From Microglena sp. YARC (lineage: Eukaryota > Chlorophyta > Chlorophyceae > Chlamydomonadales > Chlamydomonadaceae): a DNA stretch of 64,000 nt. Shown piece after piece: positions 39,201 to 48,900 of the stretch (position 1 is the first letter of the stretch; the number at the start of each line of letters is the position of its first letter). The notes under the pieces were generated by a model, which saw only the letters and a program-made list of their open reading frames with translations, made no database searches and was not told where the DNA came from. Location of the stretch: assembly GCA_022414725.1 (NCBI GenBank), contig CM039464.1, positions 25,365,110-25,429,109 on the forward strand, written 5' to 3'. Both the position numbers and the translations under genes were made by a program.

Positions 39201-42200
39201 CCCTCCCCCCCACCCAATACCCCCCCACCCCTCCCCCTTAGGCCCCCTGTCTTGCCATCACCTTACGACCCGCCCGCTGTTCCTTGCCCCCTCCCTCCCT
39301 CCCCCTGAGGCCCCCCTCTTGCCCTCACCTTACAACTCGCCCGCTGCCTCTTGCCCCCCCCCCCCCCCCCCCTAGGTGGTGCTGGCAGGCATGGCTGCAC
39401 CCCCTCCCACCCACCCAATACCCACCCACTCCTCCCCCTTAGGCCCCTGTCTTGCCCTCACCTTCCGACCCGCCCGCTGTTTCTTGCCCCCTCCCTCACT
39501 CCCCCTGAGGCCCCCTCTTTGCCCTCACCTTACGACTCGCCGCAGCTTCTTGGACCCCCCCTAAGTGTACTGGCAGGCATGGCTGCTACCCCCCCCCCCC
39601 TTCCCCCTTTTGCCCCCTGTCCTGCCCTCACCTTACGACCCGCCCGCTGCTTCTTGGCCCCTCCCTTAGGTGTACTGGCAGGCATGGCTGCTGCTACCGG
39701 CTGTGCAATGTACATTTGCGAGGGCGTCGATTGCAATCCAGCTCCTAAGTCCCATGGGTTGTTGCCCATGCTGGCATCATACCTGGGGGGAAGCCGAGCA
39801 TGGGCAAGTATAAGAAATAGGATGATCAAGAATAAGCAGGGGGATGATATGGTGGTATGGTAATTGCTGTTAGAGGTGGTGTGTGCTGATGCTGGTGTGG
39901 GGCAAGAGGTGGGCTGCTCCTAAGTCCCATGGGTTGTTGCCCATGCTGGATTTAAACCTGAGGGGAAGCCAAGCATGGGCAAGTATAAGAAATATGATGG
40001 TATGGTTGGATGGTATGTGCTGGTGCTGGTGTGGGAAAGGAGGTGGGCAGCTTCAAAGCCTCATGGCTTGTGCTGGCATCATACCTGGGGGGAAGCCAAG
40101 CATGGGCAAGTATAAGAAATATGATGGTATGGTTGGTGATATGGGAGGTGGTATGGTAGATGGTATGGTTGGATGGTATGTGCTGGTGCTGGTGTGGGAA
40201 AGGAGGTGGGCAGCTTCTAAGCCTCATGGCTGGTGCTGGCATCATACCTGGGGGGAAGCCAAGCATGGGCAAGTATAAGAAATAGGGTGGGCAAGTATAA
40301 GCAGTAGGATGATATGGTGGTATGGTAATTGCTGCTTGAGGTGGTGTGTGCTGATGCTGGTGTGGGACAACAGGTGGGCAGCTCCTAAGTCCCATGGCTT
40401 GTTGCCCATGATGGCTCTAAATCTGAGGGGAAGCCAAGCATGGGCAAGTATAATCAATAGGATGGTAGGGTTGTATGGTAGGTGCTGGTGTGGGACAACA
40501 GGTGGGCAGCTCCTAAGTCCCATGGCTTGTTGCCCATGCTGGCTCTAAATCTGAGGGGAAGCCAAGCATGGGCAAGTATGAGCGATAATTCCACCCCACT
40601 CGCCACACCCCAATCCCCACCAACACCCACCAACAGACACACCATCTCACCAACCACAACACCCCAATCCCCTCCTCACCACCCACCCACAGACACACCA
40701 TCTCACCAACCACGACACCCCTCCCCTCCCCACCACCCACCATCATCCACAGACACACCATCTCACCAACCACAACACCACCCCCCTCCCCACCACCCAC
40801 CCACCACCCACCCAAAAACACACCGTCTCACCAACCACGACACCCCACTCCCTCCCAGGCACCCCAAAACACACCATCTCACCCACACACACATCCTCTT
40901 CAGATCACCACCACCCACCCAGGCACCCACCATCACCCACAAACACACCATCTCACCAACCACTACACCTCCCTACCATCACCACCCACACACAGACACA
41001 CCACCTCACCAACTACGACAAGGTAACTTACTGCAAGTCTCCATTCTTCTTCGCTGTCATGATCACTTTTTGCCACTTCTTGTACTGATCCTGCAATCCC
41101 ACACCCCCATCCCCTACCCACCACCCACCCACCATCACCCACAAACACACCATCTCACCAACCACGACGCCCCAATCCCCTCCCCACCACCACCAACAGA
41201 CACACCATCTCACCAACCACGCCACACCCCAATCCCCTCCCCACCACCACCAACAGACACACCATCTCACCAACCACGCCACACCCCAATCCCCTCCCCA
41301 CCACCACCAACAGACACACCATCTCACCAACCACGCCACACCCCAATCCCCACCACCACCCACCCACAGACACACCATCTCACCAACCACGCCACACCCT
41401 AATCCCCACCACCACCCACTTACAGACACACCATCTCACCAACCACGCCACACCCCAATCCCCACCACCACCCACCCACAGACACACCATCTCACCAACC
41501 ACGCCACACCCCAATCCCCACCACCACCCACCCACAGACACACCATCTCACCAACCACGCCACACCCCAATCCCCACCACCACCCACCCACAGACACACC
41601 ATCTCACCAACCACGCCACACCCCAATCCCCACCACCACCCACCCACAGACACACCATCTCACCAACCACAACACGACAAGGTGACTTACTGCAAGGCTC
41701 CATTCTTCTTTGCGGTCATGATCTCTTTTCACCACTTCTTGTGCTGATCTTACAATCCCACACCCCATCCCCTACCCACCACCCACCCACCATCACCCAC
41801 AAACACACCATCTCACCAACCACGACACCCCAATCCCCACCACCATCCACTCACAGACACACCATGTCACCAACCACGCCACACCCCAATCCCCACCACC
41901 ACCCACCCACAGACACACCATCTCACCAACCTCGCCACACCCCAATCCCCACCACCATCCACTCACAGACACACAATGTCACCAACCACAACACGACAAG
42001 GTGACTTTCATGATCATGATCTCTTTTCGCCACTTCTTGTATTGATCTTGCCATCCCACACCCCTTTCCCCTCCCCAACACCCACCCAGGCACCCACCAT
42101 CACCCACAGACACACCATGTCACCAACCACAACACGACAAGGTGACTTACTGCAAGGCTCCATTCTTCTTTGCGGTCATGATCTCTTTTCGCCACTTCTT

Positions 42201-44163
42201 GTACTGATCTTGGGAGATGTTCAGCTCTCCTTTAAGCTTATTTACTATCATCATCCCTTTCTGTTAGGGGATGGGTGGTGGGGGTGGGGTGTCGTGGGTG
42301 GAGGGTGGGGGAAGGGGTAGGGGTGGGTGGTGGTGGTGGTGGGGATAGGAGGTGGGGTGGGGGTTTGGACAATCACAGACCATTCAGAAGGCCTTCAGTT
42401 AGGGGTGGGAGCCGGGGTGGGCGGTGGTGGTGGTGGTGGGTGGGGTAGGGTGAAGGTAGGGTGGGTGGTGGGGGGTCGTGGGTGGGGTACGGGTAAAGTA
42501 GGGGTGGGGGAAGGGTGGGTGGTGGTGGTGGTGGGGATAGGGGTGGGTTGGTGGTTCGGACAATCACAGACCATTCGGAAGGCCATCAGTTAGGGGGTGG
42601 GCGCCCGGGGTGCGCGGTGGGTGGGGTGGGGGTGCGGACAATCACAGACCATTCGGAAGGCTATCTCTTAGGGGGTGGGCGGTGGTGGTGGGGTAGGGGG
42701 GTGGGGGTTCGGACAATCACAGACCATTCGAAAGGCTATCTGTTAGGGGATGGGTGGGGTGGGGTGGGGTGGGGTGGGGAGGGGTAGGAGTAGAGGGTGC
42801 GGGGGTGGGTGGGGTGCTGCGGGGTGGGGGTGGGGGTGGGATCCGCGAGAATTACAAACCATTTGAATGAATCACCATTTGAAACATATGAGTGGTTAAA
42901 TAGTATCATGGCTTTCTATTAGAGGAGGGCTTTGGACAATCACTGACCTGTCGCAGTTAATGAAAATCGAGAGCCATTAAATATCATTATATATTTGTAC
43001 TATAATCATGGCATTCTGATAGGGGATGAGTTAGGACAACGTTGAGGGACACTGTTGAGGTAATTTTGTTTTTCGGGAGGGTGACAGCCCCCCCCCCCCA
43101 CCCACCCACCCACCCACACCCACCCACACCACCACCCCTATCGGTGGTTGGCCCCAATGCAAGCAAACAGGCTGGCCCCCTCAACCTCACGCCCCGTAAT
43201 AATGCATACCATTTCTTGATTTTATTAGGGGGTTTTCTTTGTAAGAAAAGGAACCAGTGTCTTTACGTAGCACCATGGTGCTACTAGTAGCTTTTCTGCG
43301 AGTCAGGAAATGTATTCCGCTATATACAGCGATCGCTACTCTGTACCCAGTTTTAACCCAAATTATCGGTATAACAAATTTAACAAGCCCTAAAACGCTA
43401 TAAAACTCGGTCCCTGGAGGAGGCCTACTAACATTAAGCTAGAAAAAACCACTGTCAGATTTGAAAAAGGCCTTGACGAGATGATGCTCATGGAACCCCA
43501 ATTTCACTATGTAATAATGTATGTGTATGAATATGAAGCCTCGAGGGTGGGAGGTGGGGTGGGGGTGGGTAGGTGAGTGGTCAGGGTGAAAAAAAAACAA
43601 TTTCCGAACAAGCAGTCTGCAGACTTCATTCTTGCCCCCCCCCCTCGAAGTATCCCCTGAATTGCTTGAAGTGAACCTTGTCCTCCACGTAGACTACCAT
43701 GCACGAGACACCCAGGACTGCGATAAAACATGAAATAACATTGGACGCACTGACCCCATGAATGAAAATTGCACAATATCTGACACACAGACCCCATAAA
43801 CAATATGCGCAATAACACAACGCCACAACCTAGGACACGATACACATTACACCCAACCCAGCCCAGAACACACCCAACCCTACCCAACCCAGAACACAAT
43901 AAACGATACAGAACCCCAGAAACACAATACACATACACCATCTGACTCACAGTCCATACAGACAATCATTCCTGGGTAGGGGACAGACAGACCCCTCTAT
44001 TTACTGGATCTTTTTACCAGCAGCTAGCAGACTGGATCCCACCCAACATGCAGCTCACCGCTGAATCTGCGTCCGACTGGTTCATCACTGCTCGCAGCAC
44101 TTTCAAGAAGGCCTCCTCGTTCAAAGCCTGCCTCTTCTTCACGACTTCGGGCGGGGCCTCCAT
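7306..44163 (-). CDS. EML: EMSY-LIKE (ENT + Agenet/Tudor) protein, complete five-exon gene
   Basis: Exons in coding order are 44163-44059, 42260-42151, 39782-39632, 37998-37811 and 7432-7306, totalling 681 nt: 226 codons plus TAG. Intron phases agree at every junction (0, 2, 0, 2), and the split codons resolve to Gln72 and Cys185. Residues about 12-72 fit an ENT domain: LNEEAF, VLRA, QSD, then helices with KLKGELNIS and YKKW. Residues 110-122 are basic (PKGGAKKQRAGRK). Residues about 159-204 (VQRWWADENTW, EGVVTNYNP, ITYNM) fit an Agenet/Tudor fold. Plants pair these two domains in EMSY-LIKE nuclear proteins that read histone marks, so a chromatin-bound nuclear role is inferred. The start is the first ATG after an in-frame TAG at 44199-44197. 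Introns are about 1.8, 2.4, 1.6 and 30.4 kb. Identification is by motif memory, without a search. Confidence 0.82.
7437..9135 (-). repeat. Acceptor-side junction array of EMSY-like exon 5
   Basis: About 20 units of 65-110 bp each carry, on the minus strand, CCATCTTGGCGATGCAG|CAT-ACATACA. That is the real acceptor and first bases of exon 5 (ggcgatgcag|CATCACATACA). Spacers are CACACTCACAC-type repeats. Every unit I checked keeps the pattern, with small changes (CTGTATGGCC, CTGTATTGCC on plus). Confidence 0.85.
9163..9226. repeat. (GT)n microsatellite
   Basis: About 30 uninterrupted GT dinucleotides. Confidence 0.9.
9240..10310. repeat. GGGTAGGGTGGAGGGAGTG minisatellite (pyrimidine-rich on the coding strand)
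   Basis: Short units of GTGGGTAGGGTGGAGGGAGT variants. On the gene's strand this is CCCTCCACCCTACCCACTC, a long polypyrimidine tract between the donor satellite and the acceptor array of the last EMSY-like intron. It parallels the 50.1-51.9 kb block in the other gene. Confidence 0.8.
10690..10815 (+). repeat. Non-satellite insert sharing a block with 45.15 kb
   Basis: TTTCACCCAAGGAGGTGGGTC followed by AACACAAACCAGCGACAC resembles CTTCACCCCAGGAGGTGGGA and CCCAAACAAGCGCCAC at 45146-45196. A perfect palindrome GTGAAAGGACTTTCAC opens it. It is likely an interspersed element inserted in the satellite. Confidence 0.45.
22841..23840. other. Assembly gap (1000 N)
   Basis: Exactly 1000 N, so a placeholder of unknown true length inside the satellite. 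Flanking sequence has the highest indel noise of the window. Confidence 0.98.
37811..37998 (-). CDS. EML: EMSY-like exon 4 (linker and first part of Agenet/Tudor domain)
   Basis: There are 62 codons plus two bases. The acceptor is ctgctccag and the donor is ATTTG|GTGAGTCCC. The product begins SSTASAVVVEEQAQKS and later reads GEHTIMRRVQRWWADENTW and KEGVVTNYNPHENLI. The W-DENTW-EGVVTNYNP pattern is what the first beta strands of plant Agenet/Tudor domains look like (W--D---YEAVI-DYNP). The last two bases join the first base of exon 5 to make Cys185. The donor half of this exon is the seed of the 27.5-kb 91-bp satellite downstream. Confidence 0.83.
38003..38690 (-). repeat. Acceptor-side junction array of EMSY-like exon 4
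   Basis: Three extra copies (about 38250-38370, 38475-38550, 38640-38690) carry the acceptor region TGATATGTATCACCCCTGCT and decreasing lengths of exon (about 115, 70 and 50 nt). The nearest copy covers more than half of exon 4. Spacers are GTGTGTGAGTGT repeats. Confidence 0.82.
38691..39631 (-). repeat. Donor-side junction array of EMSY-like exon 3
   Basis: About nine copies repeat, on the minus strand, GCAGCGGGCGGGT-GTAAG|GTGAGGGC, the end of exon 3 (KKQRAGRK) and its donor. Many units also include GCAGCCATGCCTGCCAG from further inside the exon. Units are separated by long G or C runs that are probably length-unreliable. Confidence 0.82.
39632..39782 (-). CDS. EML: EMSY-like exon 3 (low-complexity basic linker)
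   Basis: One base completes Gln72, then 50 codons run to the donor gtgaggg. The acceptor is cttccccccag. The product begins YDASMGNNPWDLGAG, continues as a Gln/Ser/Ala-rich segment with QPVAAAMPAST, and ends in the basic run PKGGAKKQRAGRK, a likely nuclear-localisation or DNA-contacting patch (inference). It has no recognised fold, as expected between ENT and Agenet domains. It is flanked by five acceptor-side copies (39.9-40.6 kb) and about nine donor-side copies (38.7-39.55 kb) of its own borders. Confidence 0.78.
39783..40590 (-). repeat. Acceptor-side junction array of EMSY-like exon 3
   Basis: Five copies (acceptor borders near 39957, 40084, 40247, 40433 and 40551) repeat GCCCATGCTTGGCTTCCCC, CAG and the exon start GCCAGCATGGGCAACAA, CCATGGGACTTAGGAGC. 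Spacers include GGTATGGTTGGATGGTATG. Confidence 0.82.
40591..42150 (-). repeat. Donor-side junction array of EMSY-like exon 2 with 54-bp minisatellite
   Basis: Copies of the exon end (GATCAGTACAAGAAGTGG to TTGCA|GTAAGT) lie near 41025-41090, 41682-41750 and, partly, 42000-42050. Between them is a CCCACAGACACACCATCTCA / CCAACCACGCCACACCCCAA minisatellite, nearly identical from 41160 to 41670. Confidence 0.82.
42151..42260 (-). CDS. EML: EMSY-like exon 2 (second half of ENT domain)
   Basis: The exon has 36 codons plus two bases, from acceptor cccctaacag to donor gtaagt. The product starts KGMMIVNKLKGELNISQDQY and continues KKWRKEIMTAKKNGAL. KLKGEL-IS-D corresponds to the LRKELRVSD-like stretch of ENT domains. 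It is lysine-rich and helical. Partial donor-side copies recur three times downstream (near 42.0, 41.7 and 41.05 kb), and acceptor-side copies recur about six times upstream (42.39-43.03 kb). Confidence 0.82.
42261..43040 (-). repeat. Acceptor-side junction array of EMSY-like exon 2
   Basis: About six copies of CCCCTAACAG|A or CCTATCAG|A occur on the minus strand (near 42395, 42590, 42670, 42745, 42930 and 43015). Farther ones keep the exon start, AATGCCATGATTATAG or AAAGCCATGAT versus AAAGGGATGATGATAG. Nearer ones end in a CCTTC-GAATGGTCTGTGATTG block. Confidence 0.72.
43138..43205 (+). repeat. Interspersed family GGTTGGCCCCAATGCAAGC, copy 2
   Basis: Same family as 5085-5160, preceded by a C and CCCA run (43087-43135). 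Confidence 0.6.
43303..43490 (+). repeat. Interspersed family ATTCCGCTATATA-AGCGATCGCTA, copy 1
   Basis: Blocks shared with 48172-48360 in the same order: ATTCCGCTATATA, ATTATCG-TATAA, GCCCTAA, CTATAAAA, GTCCCTGGA-GGGCCTA and AAGCTAGAA-AAACC. Two copies of about 185 bp. Confidence 0.65.
44059..44163 (-). CDS. EML: EMSY-like exon 1 (start, first half of ENT domain)
   Basis: There are 35 codons from ATG (44163-44161) to GCG, followed by the donor gtgagc. The product begins MEAPPEVVKKRQ and continues with LNEEAFLKVLRAVMNQSD. This matches the first ENT helix, where plant EMSY-LIKE proteins have an E-AY--VLRA---QSD pattern. The exon ends in phase 0, which fits exon 2. An in-frame TAG lies 11 codons upstream. 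The exon is too short to stand out as an open frame. No junction-derived tandem array follows this donor, unlike most donors in the window. Confidence 0.8.
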
Positions 44164-44199
44164 CTCCGGTGCAGAAAGGCTTTCCAAGGTGCGCGCCTA

Positions 44200-45395
44200 G
44201 AGAGGCTAGGTTGCGTAGGTGCTTAAAGTGTGCAGGGGCAGGTAGCCGCAGTTAGTGCGCCCAGCGCAGTTGGAGTTGGGAAGAGAGGAGGAGGGAAATT
44301 GGAAATCGGACAGATGCCTAGGAGGATGGAGACTTGGAGGGAGGGAACAACCTGTTCAGAAACGTATTTTCAAACGCAAGCTAGGCAACTTGCTTCTCTC
44401 GGATGAAAGAGGATGGCTCAGGCGAATGTAATCAAAAGTTTAGTTCGTGCTTTCTTTGTAAACTCTTGCTGCGATAATTGTAGCAGACGCAGCTCTTGAC
44501 TCTCAAACCAGAACTTATAATACGCAATCGGCCAATCGGACAGCTAGATGCAAAACGTAGGGCGACGAAGTAAGCAACTCGACTCGAGAAAATCAGTAGC
44601 ACAGTCGGCCCCCTTCGTTGGGCCTTGGTCCCGAATTTCGGTGGGCCTTGGTCCCGAGTTTCTCTTCGCCAAGTGCCAGGCGTGAGCGGGCGTGAGTAGA
44701 TCCCTGAGTAGATCTGAGTAGATCCGAGTAGATCCACGATGTGTTGACGTGCCAGGTAGCCGAACAGTAGGTTCGTACCCGGATTTGTTGCCTGGAGACC
44801 GTCCCAATTTCCCATCTCGCATCTGACCTCCATCGGCCCACCTCTTTCGTTCTATAAGCCACGCCTCCTGGCGCCTCTTTTTCCTTCCATTCAAGTAACC
44901 CTGCTACTCGCGCGCCTAACTAAGGTGCCACGCAGTTCCCATCTTACACTGAATTGCCTCACTCTTCCTTGCAACTCCCAGGCCTGCCAGGGCCAACCAG
45001 TCTCCCTGCGACTCTCCCCCCCAAGTAGCCTTCTAATTTAGACTCCACTAATAATAACCCACTCTGGGTTTGGAGTTAAGGGTCTTGTGACCCTCACATA
45101 CCACTCCTGGTGTCAAAAACTCGTACCGCTCTTGGTGTAAAACAAGGTACTTCACCCCAGGAGGTGGGACCCCATACCCAAACAAGCGCCACTAAGGCAT
45201 ACCCAGCAAGCAAGGCAGTTAGAGGCAGTGAGAGGCAGTTAGGGGCAGTTAGAGGCAGTTATAGACAGGTAGAGGCCGTTGCACTCTCTGTATGCAAGCA
45301 AGGCAGTTAGAGGCAGTTAGAGGCAGTTAGAGGCAGTTAGAGGCAGTTAGGGGCAGTTAGAGGCAGTTAGAGACAGGTAGAGGCCGTAGCACAGC
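44200..45395. promoter_or_regulatory. Divergent intergenic region between the two genes
   Basis: It is 1.2 kb between the EMSY-like ATG (44163, minus) and the hydroxylase ATG (45396, plus), so it must hold both promoters. It contains a GAGTAGATC short repeat (44695-44740), a GGGCCTTGGTCCCGA duplication (44619-44660), and an 11-bp GGCAGTTAGAG minisatellite (45211-45385) probably in the plus-strand leader. No core promoter motif is called. Confidence 0.6.
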
Positions 45396-45755
45396 ATGCA
45401 CAACAGTCAGGCTAAAGGTCGTGGTGGTGTCATGGCAGTTTCTCGCAAAACCCTACGTCATGGTGCCGTACTTCTGTTGGCTGCTGCTGTCCTCTTGGCC
45501 CTCACAGTGTTCATGTACCACTCACGAGGCCTTCCTGCAGCCATCACCATCAACCAGCCTGCTGTGTCGACCCTAGCTGGCCAGAGGACACAAGCGGCAA
45601 CAGGCCAAGCCACTCTGGATGCCTCTCAGCAAACAGCAGGGAAGAAGTTGGATCTTTCCAATCACGCGGTGTTGCGGAAAAAGGCCGAGAGAGACCTAAC
45701 CCAAGGGTTGGAGACAGTGGCTATGGCACGATCTAAGCAGCTGCTGGCCGACCTG
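45396..45755 (+). CDS. Hydroxylase-like exon 1: signal anchor and stalk
   Basis: There are 120 codons ending in CTG before the donor gtaagt. An in-frame TAG at 45387-45389 makes 45396 the first possible Met; Met13 (45432) is an alternative. The N-terminus is short and basic (KGRGG, SRKTLRH). A hydrophobic span follows (GAVLLLAAAVLLALTVFMY, residues 23-41), then a Thr/Gln/Ala-rich stalk and a charged helix, RDLTQGLETV to SKQLLADL. This is typical type II anchor architecture. The last 66 nt recur three times in the following intron with intact frame and splice-like borders. Confidence 0.8.
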
Positions 45756-45938
45756 GTAAGTTGCACACACACACACACACACACACAAACACATGCACAA
45801 ACAAACACACACACACACACACACAACAGCAGAGAGAGACCTTACCCAAGGGTTAGAGACTGTGGCTTTGACAAGATATAGGCAGCTGCTGGCCGACCTG
45901 GTAGCTTGAACACACACACAAACACATGCACAAACAAA

Positions 45939-45976
<38 letters not shown>

Positions 45977-48900
45977 GGCAGAGAGAGACCTTACCCAAGG
46001 GTTAGAGACTGTGGCTTTGACAAGGTCTAATCAGCTGCTGGCTGACCTGGTAGGTTGAACACATGCATGTGCACAAACACACATGCAACCAACAATCTGG
46101 CAATAAATACACACACACACAGAGGCAGAGAGAGACCTTACCCAAGGGTTAGAGACTGTGGCTTTGACAAGGTCTAATCAGCTGCTGGCTGACCTGGTAG
46201 GTTGAACACATGCATGTGTACAAACACACATGCGCATGCACATACACAAGCGCATATGCAACCAGCAATATAGCAATCAGCACACACTCACACACTCAAG
46301 CACACATGCACATGCACAAACACGCATGCAACCAGCAATCTGGCAATCAGCACACACACACACACACACACTCGCGCACACATGCGCATGCACATGCACA
46401 AACACGCATGCAACCAGCAATCTGGCAATCAGCACACACACACACACACACACTCGCGCACACATGCGCATGCACATGCACAAACACGCATGCAACCAGC
46501 AATCTGGCAATCAGCACACACACACGCACACACTCGCGCACACATGCGCATGCACATGCACAAACACGCATGCAACCAGCAATCTGGCAATCAGCACACA
46601 CACACACACACACACTCGCGCACACATGCGCATGCACATGCACAAACACGCATGCAACCAGCAATCTGGCAATCAGCACACACACACACATGCACATGCA
46701 AAAACACGCATGCAGCCAGCAATCTGGCAATCAGCACACACACACACACACACTCGCGCACACATGCACATGCACAAACACGCATGCAACCAACAACCTG
46801 GCAATCAGCACACACATATACACACACTCACGCACACATGCACCTGCACAAACACGCATGCAACCAACAATCTGCTTCACACAAGTACACACATACACAC
46901 ACACACACTCATACTCACACATATCTTCCCCCATCGTTCCCTATCTTTCCCTATCTTTCCCTATCCTGGTTCACACGACCTAGTGTCCCGGACAGCACGG
47001 AGCTTCCCAGCTTCACACAAGTACGCACACACACACACACACGCATATGCACACACATTTTTGCCCCCATCATTCCCTATCTTTCCCTATCTTTCCCTAC
47101 CCTGGTTTACCTGACCTGGTGTCCCGGACAGCACAGAGCTTCTCAGCTTCACACAAGCACGCACACACACACACACACTCATACTCACACATATCTTCCC
47201 CCATCCTTCCCTATCTTTCCCTATCTTTCCCTATCCTGGTTTACCTGACCTGGTGTCCCGGACAGCACAGAGCTTCCCAGCTTCACACAAGTACGCACAC
47301 ACACACACACACTCATATGCACACACATATCTTTCCCCATCTTTCCCTATCTTTCCCTATCTTCCCCTGACCTGGTTTCTCAAAGTAATATTTCCCAGCT
47401 TCACACGTGACTACCTAGGTAGCCTATCTTGATGTGTGCCCGCGGCAGTTTGTTTTGTCCGACGCGTCGCAAATTTAGCGACTCGGTGTGACGCTCAGGC
47501 CCAAATTGCGACCAGTAGCCCAACCTTTCAAGACACCAAATCCCTGACCGCTACCAGAAGACCCCCTTTCTAAAACGGGAAAATAAGCTCTAATTTGTTC
47601 CCATGCCCATTTTAAAATCCAAAATTTTTGATTGAGGGATTAGCCTGTCAAAACTGTGTGTCCGTGTGTCTGTCATAAAGTTCTATTTCAGGTTTCACTT
47701 CAAATAAAAAAAAACGAAACATTGTATAAGATATAAAAATTATAAGACTTACAGATACCGGACATATTCTCACCCGACCACATATGAGCATCGCAATTCA
47801 AGAAAAGAAGCTAAGGATTGTGCTTTTTGGGCCATTTATCCATTCAGGGTTATGCGTCCAAGATTGGCGGTTCGTAGGCAAGCGGCCCGGGGGGCCGGCT
47901 CGGGGGATCACGGGGCGGGTCCGCCATTTGAGTCTCATGGTAGCTGAACGTTTGGCCAAAAGAGGATCCCAGGTAGCGATTGCTACTAGTAGCGGGAGGA
48001 AAACGAACTCTGATGTGTGCCCCTGCCCATTTTTTTTATCCATTCAGGGTTATACGTTTAAGATTTGCGGTACTTGGGCAAGTGGACCGGGGGGCCAGCC
48101 CGAGGGGTCAGGGGGCGGGTCCACGATTTGAGTCTCATGGTAGCGGAAGGTTGAGCCAGAAGAGGGATATTTAATTCCGCTATATATAGCAATCGCTAGT
48201 TTTGACCCCGTTTTGGAGAAATTATCGCTATAAAAAGAAAAAAAAAATGCCCTAAGCTACAAAAAGCTATAAAAAGCTATAGACAGCACTAAAACATTGT
48301 CCCTGGATGGGGCCTAAAGCCATCAAGCTAGAAGAAACCCACTTTCACATTTGAAAAAAAAATCACTGGCCCAAAAGAGGGTCCCAGGTAGCGATCGCTA
48401 CTAGTAGCGGGAGGAAAACGAACTCTGATGTGTGCCCCTGCCCATGTTTAATCTGCTCAGGGTTATGAGTCCAAGATTGGCGGTACTTGGGCTAGTGGTC
48501 CAAAGGCCTGGCCCGGGGGTTCAGGGGACGGGGCTGCAATTCGAGTCTTGTAGTAGTGGAAGGTTTGGCCAGAACTGGGTCCCACGTACCGATCGCTACT
48601 GGTAGCGGGGGGGACAAAGCTCTGATATTTGCCCCTGCCCATTTTTGGATCCATTCAGGGTTATGCATCCAAGATTGGCGGTACCCAGCAGGGCCACCTT
48701 TGCAAATCACGACCAGGAGCCCAACCTTGGAAGACATCGAATCCCTGATCGATACCAGACAACCAGGGTACTTCAAATGGCCAAATTTGCCAGCGCTTTA
48801 GCGCACTTGAAAACAAAAAAACTGCGCTTTGTAGTGCAAAAAACGCAAAAATGCTTGCTGCGCCCACAGGGAGTTGCAAAAAACTGCGCTTAAAGCGCAG

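Noticed and set aside
43628..43735. Exon-like minus-strand stretch VLGVSCMVVYVEDKVHFKQF
   Set aside because: It has an acceptor-like cgcag, but its phase does not fit EMSY-like exon 1, no donor follows, and exons 1 and 2 join directly in phase within one ENT domain.
46210..47248. Overlapping Thr/His-rich frames up to 294 residues
   Set aside because: Translations of CA-rich minisatellites in all frames.
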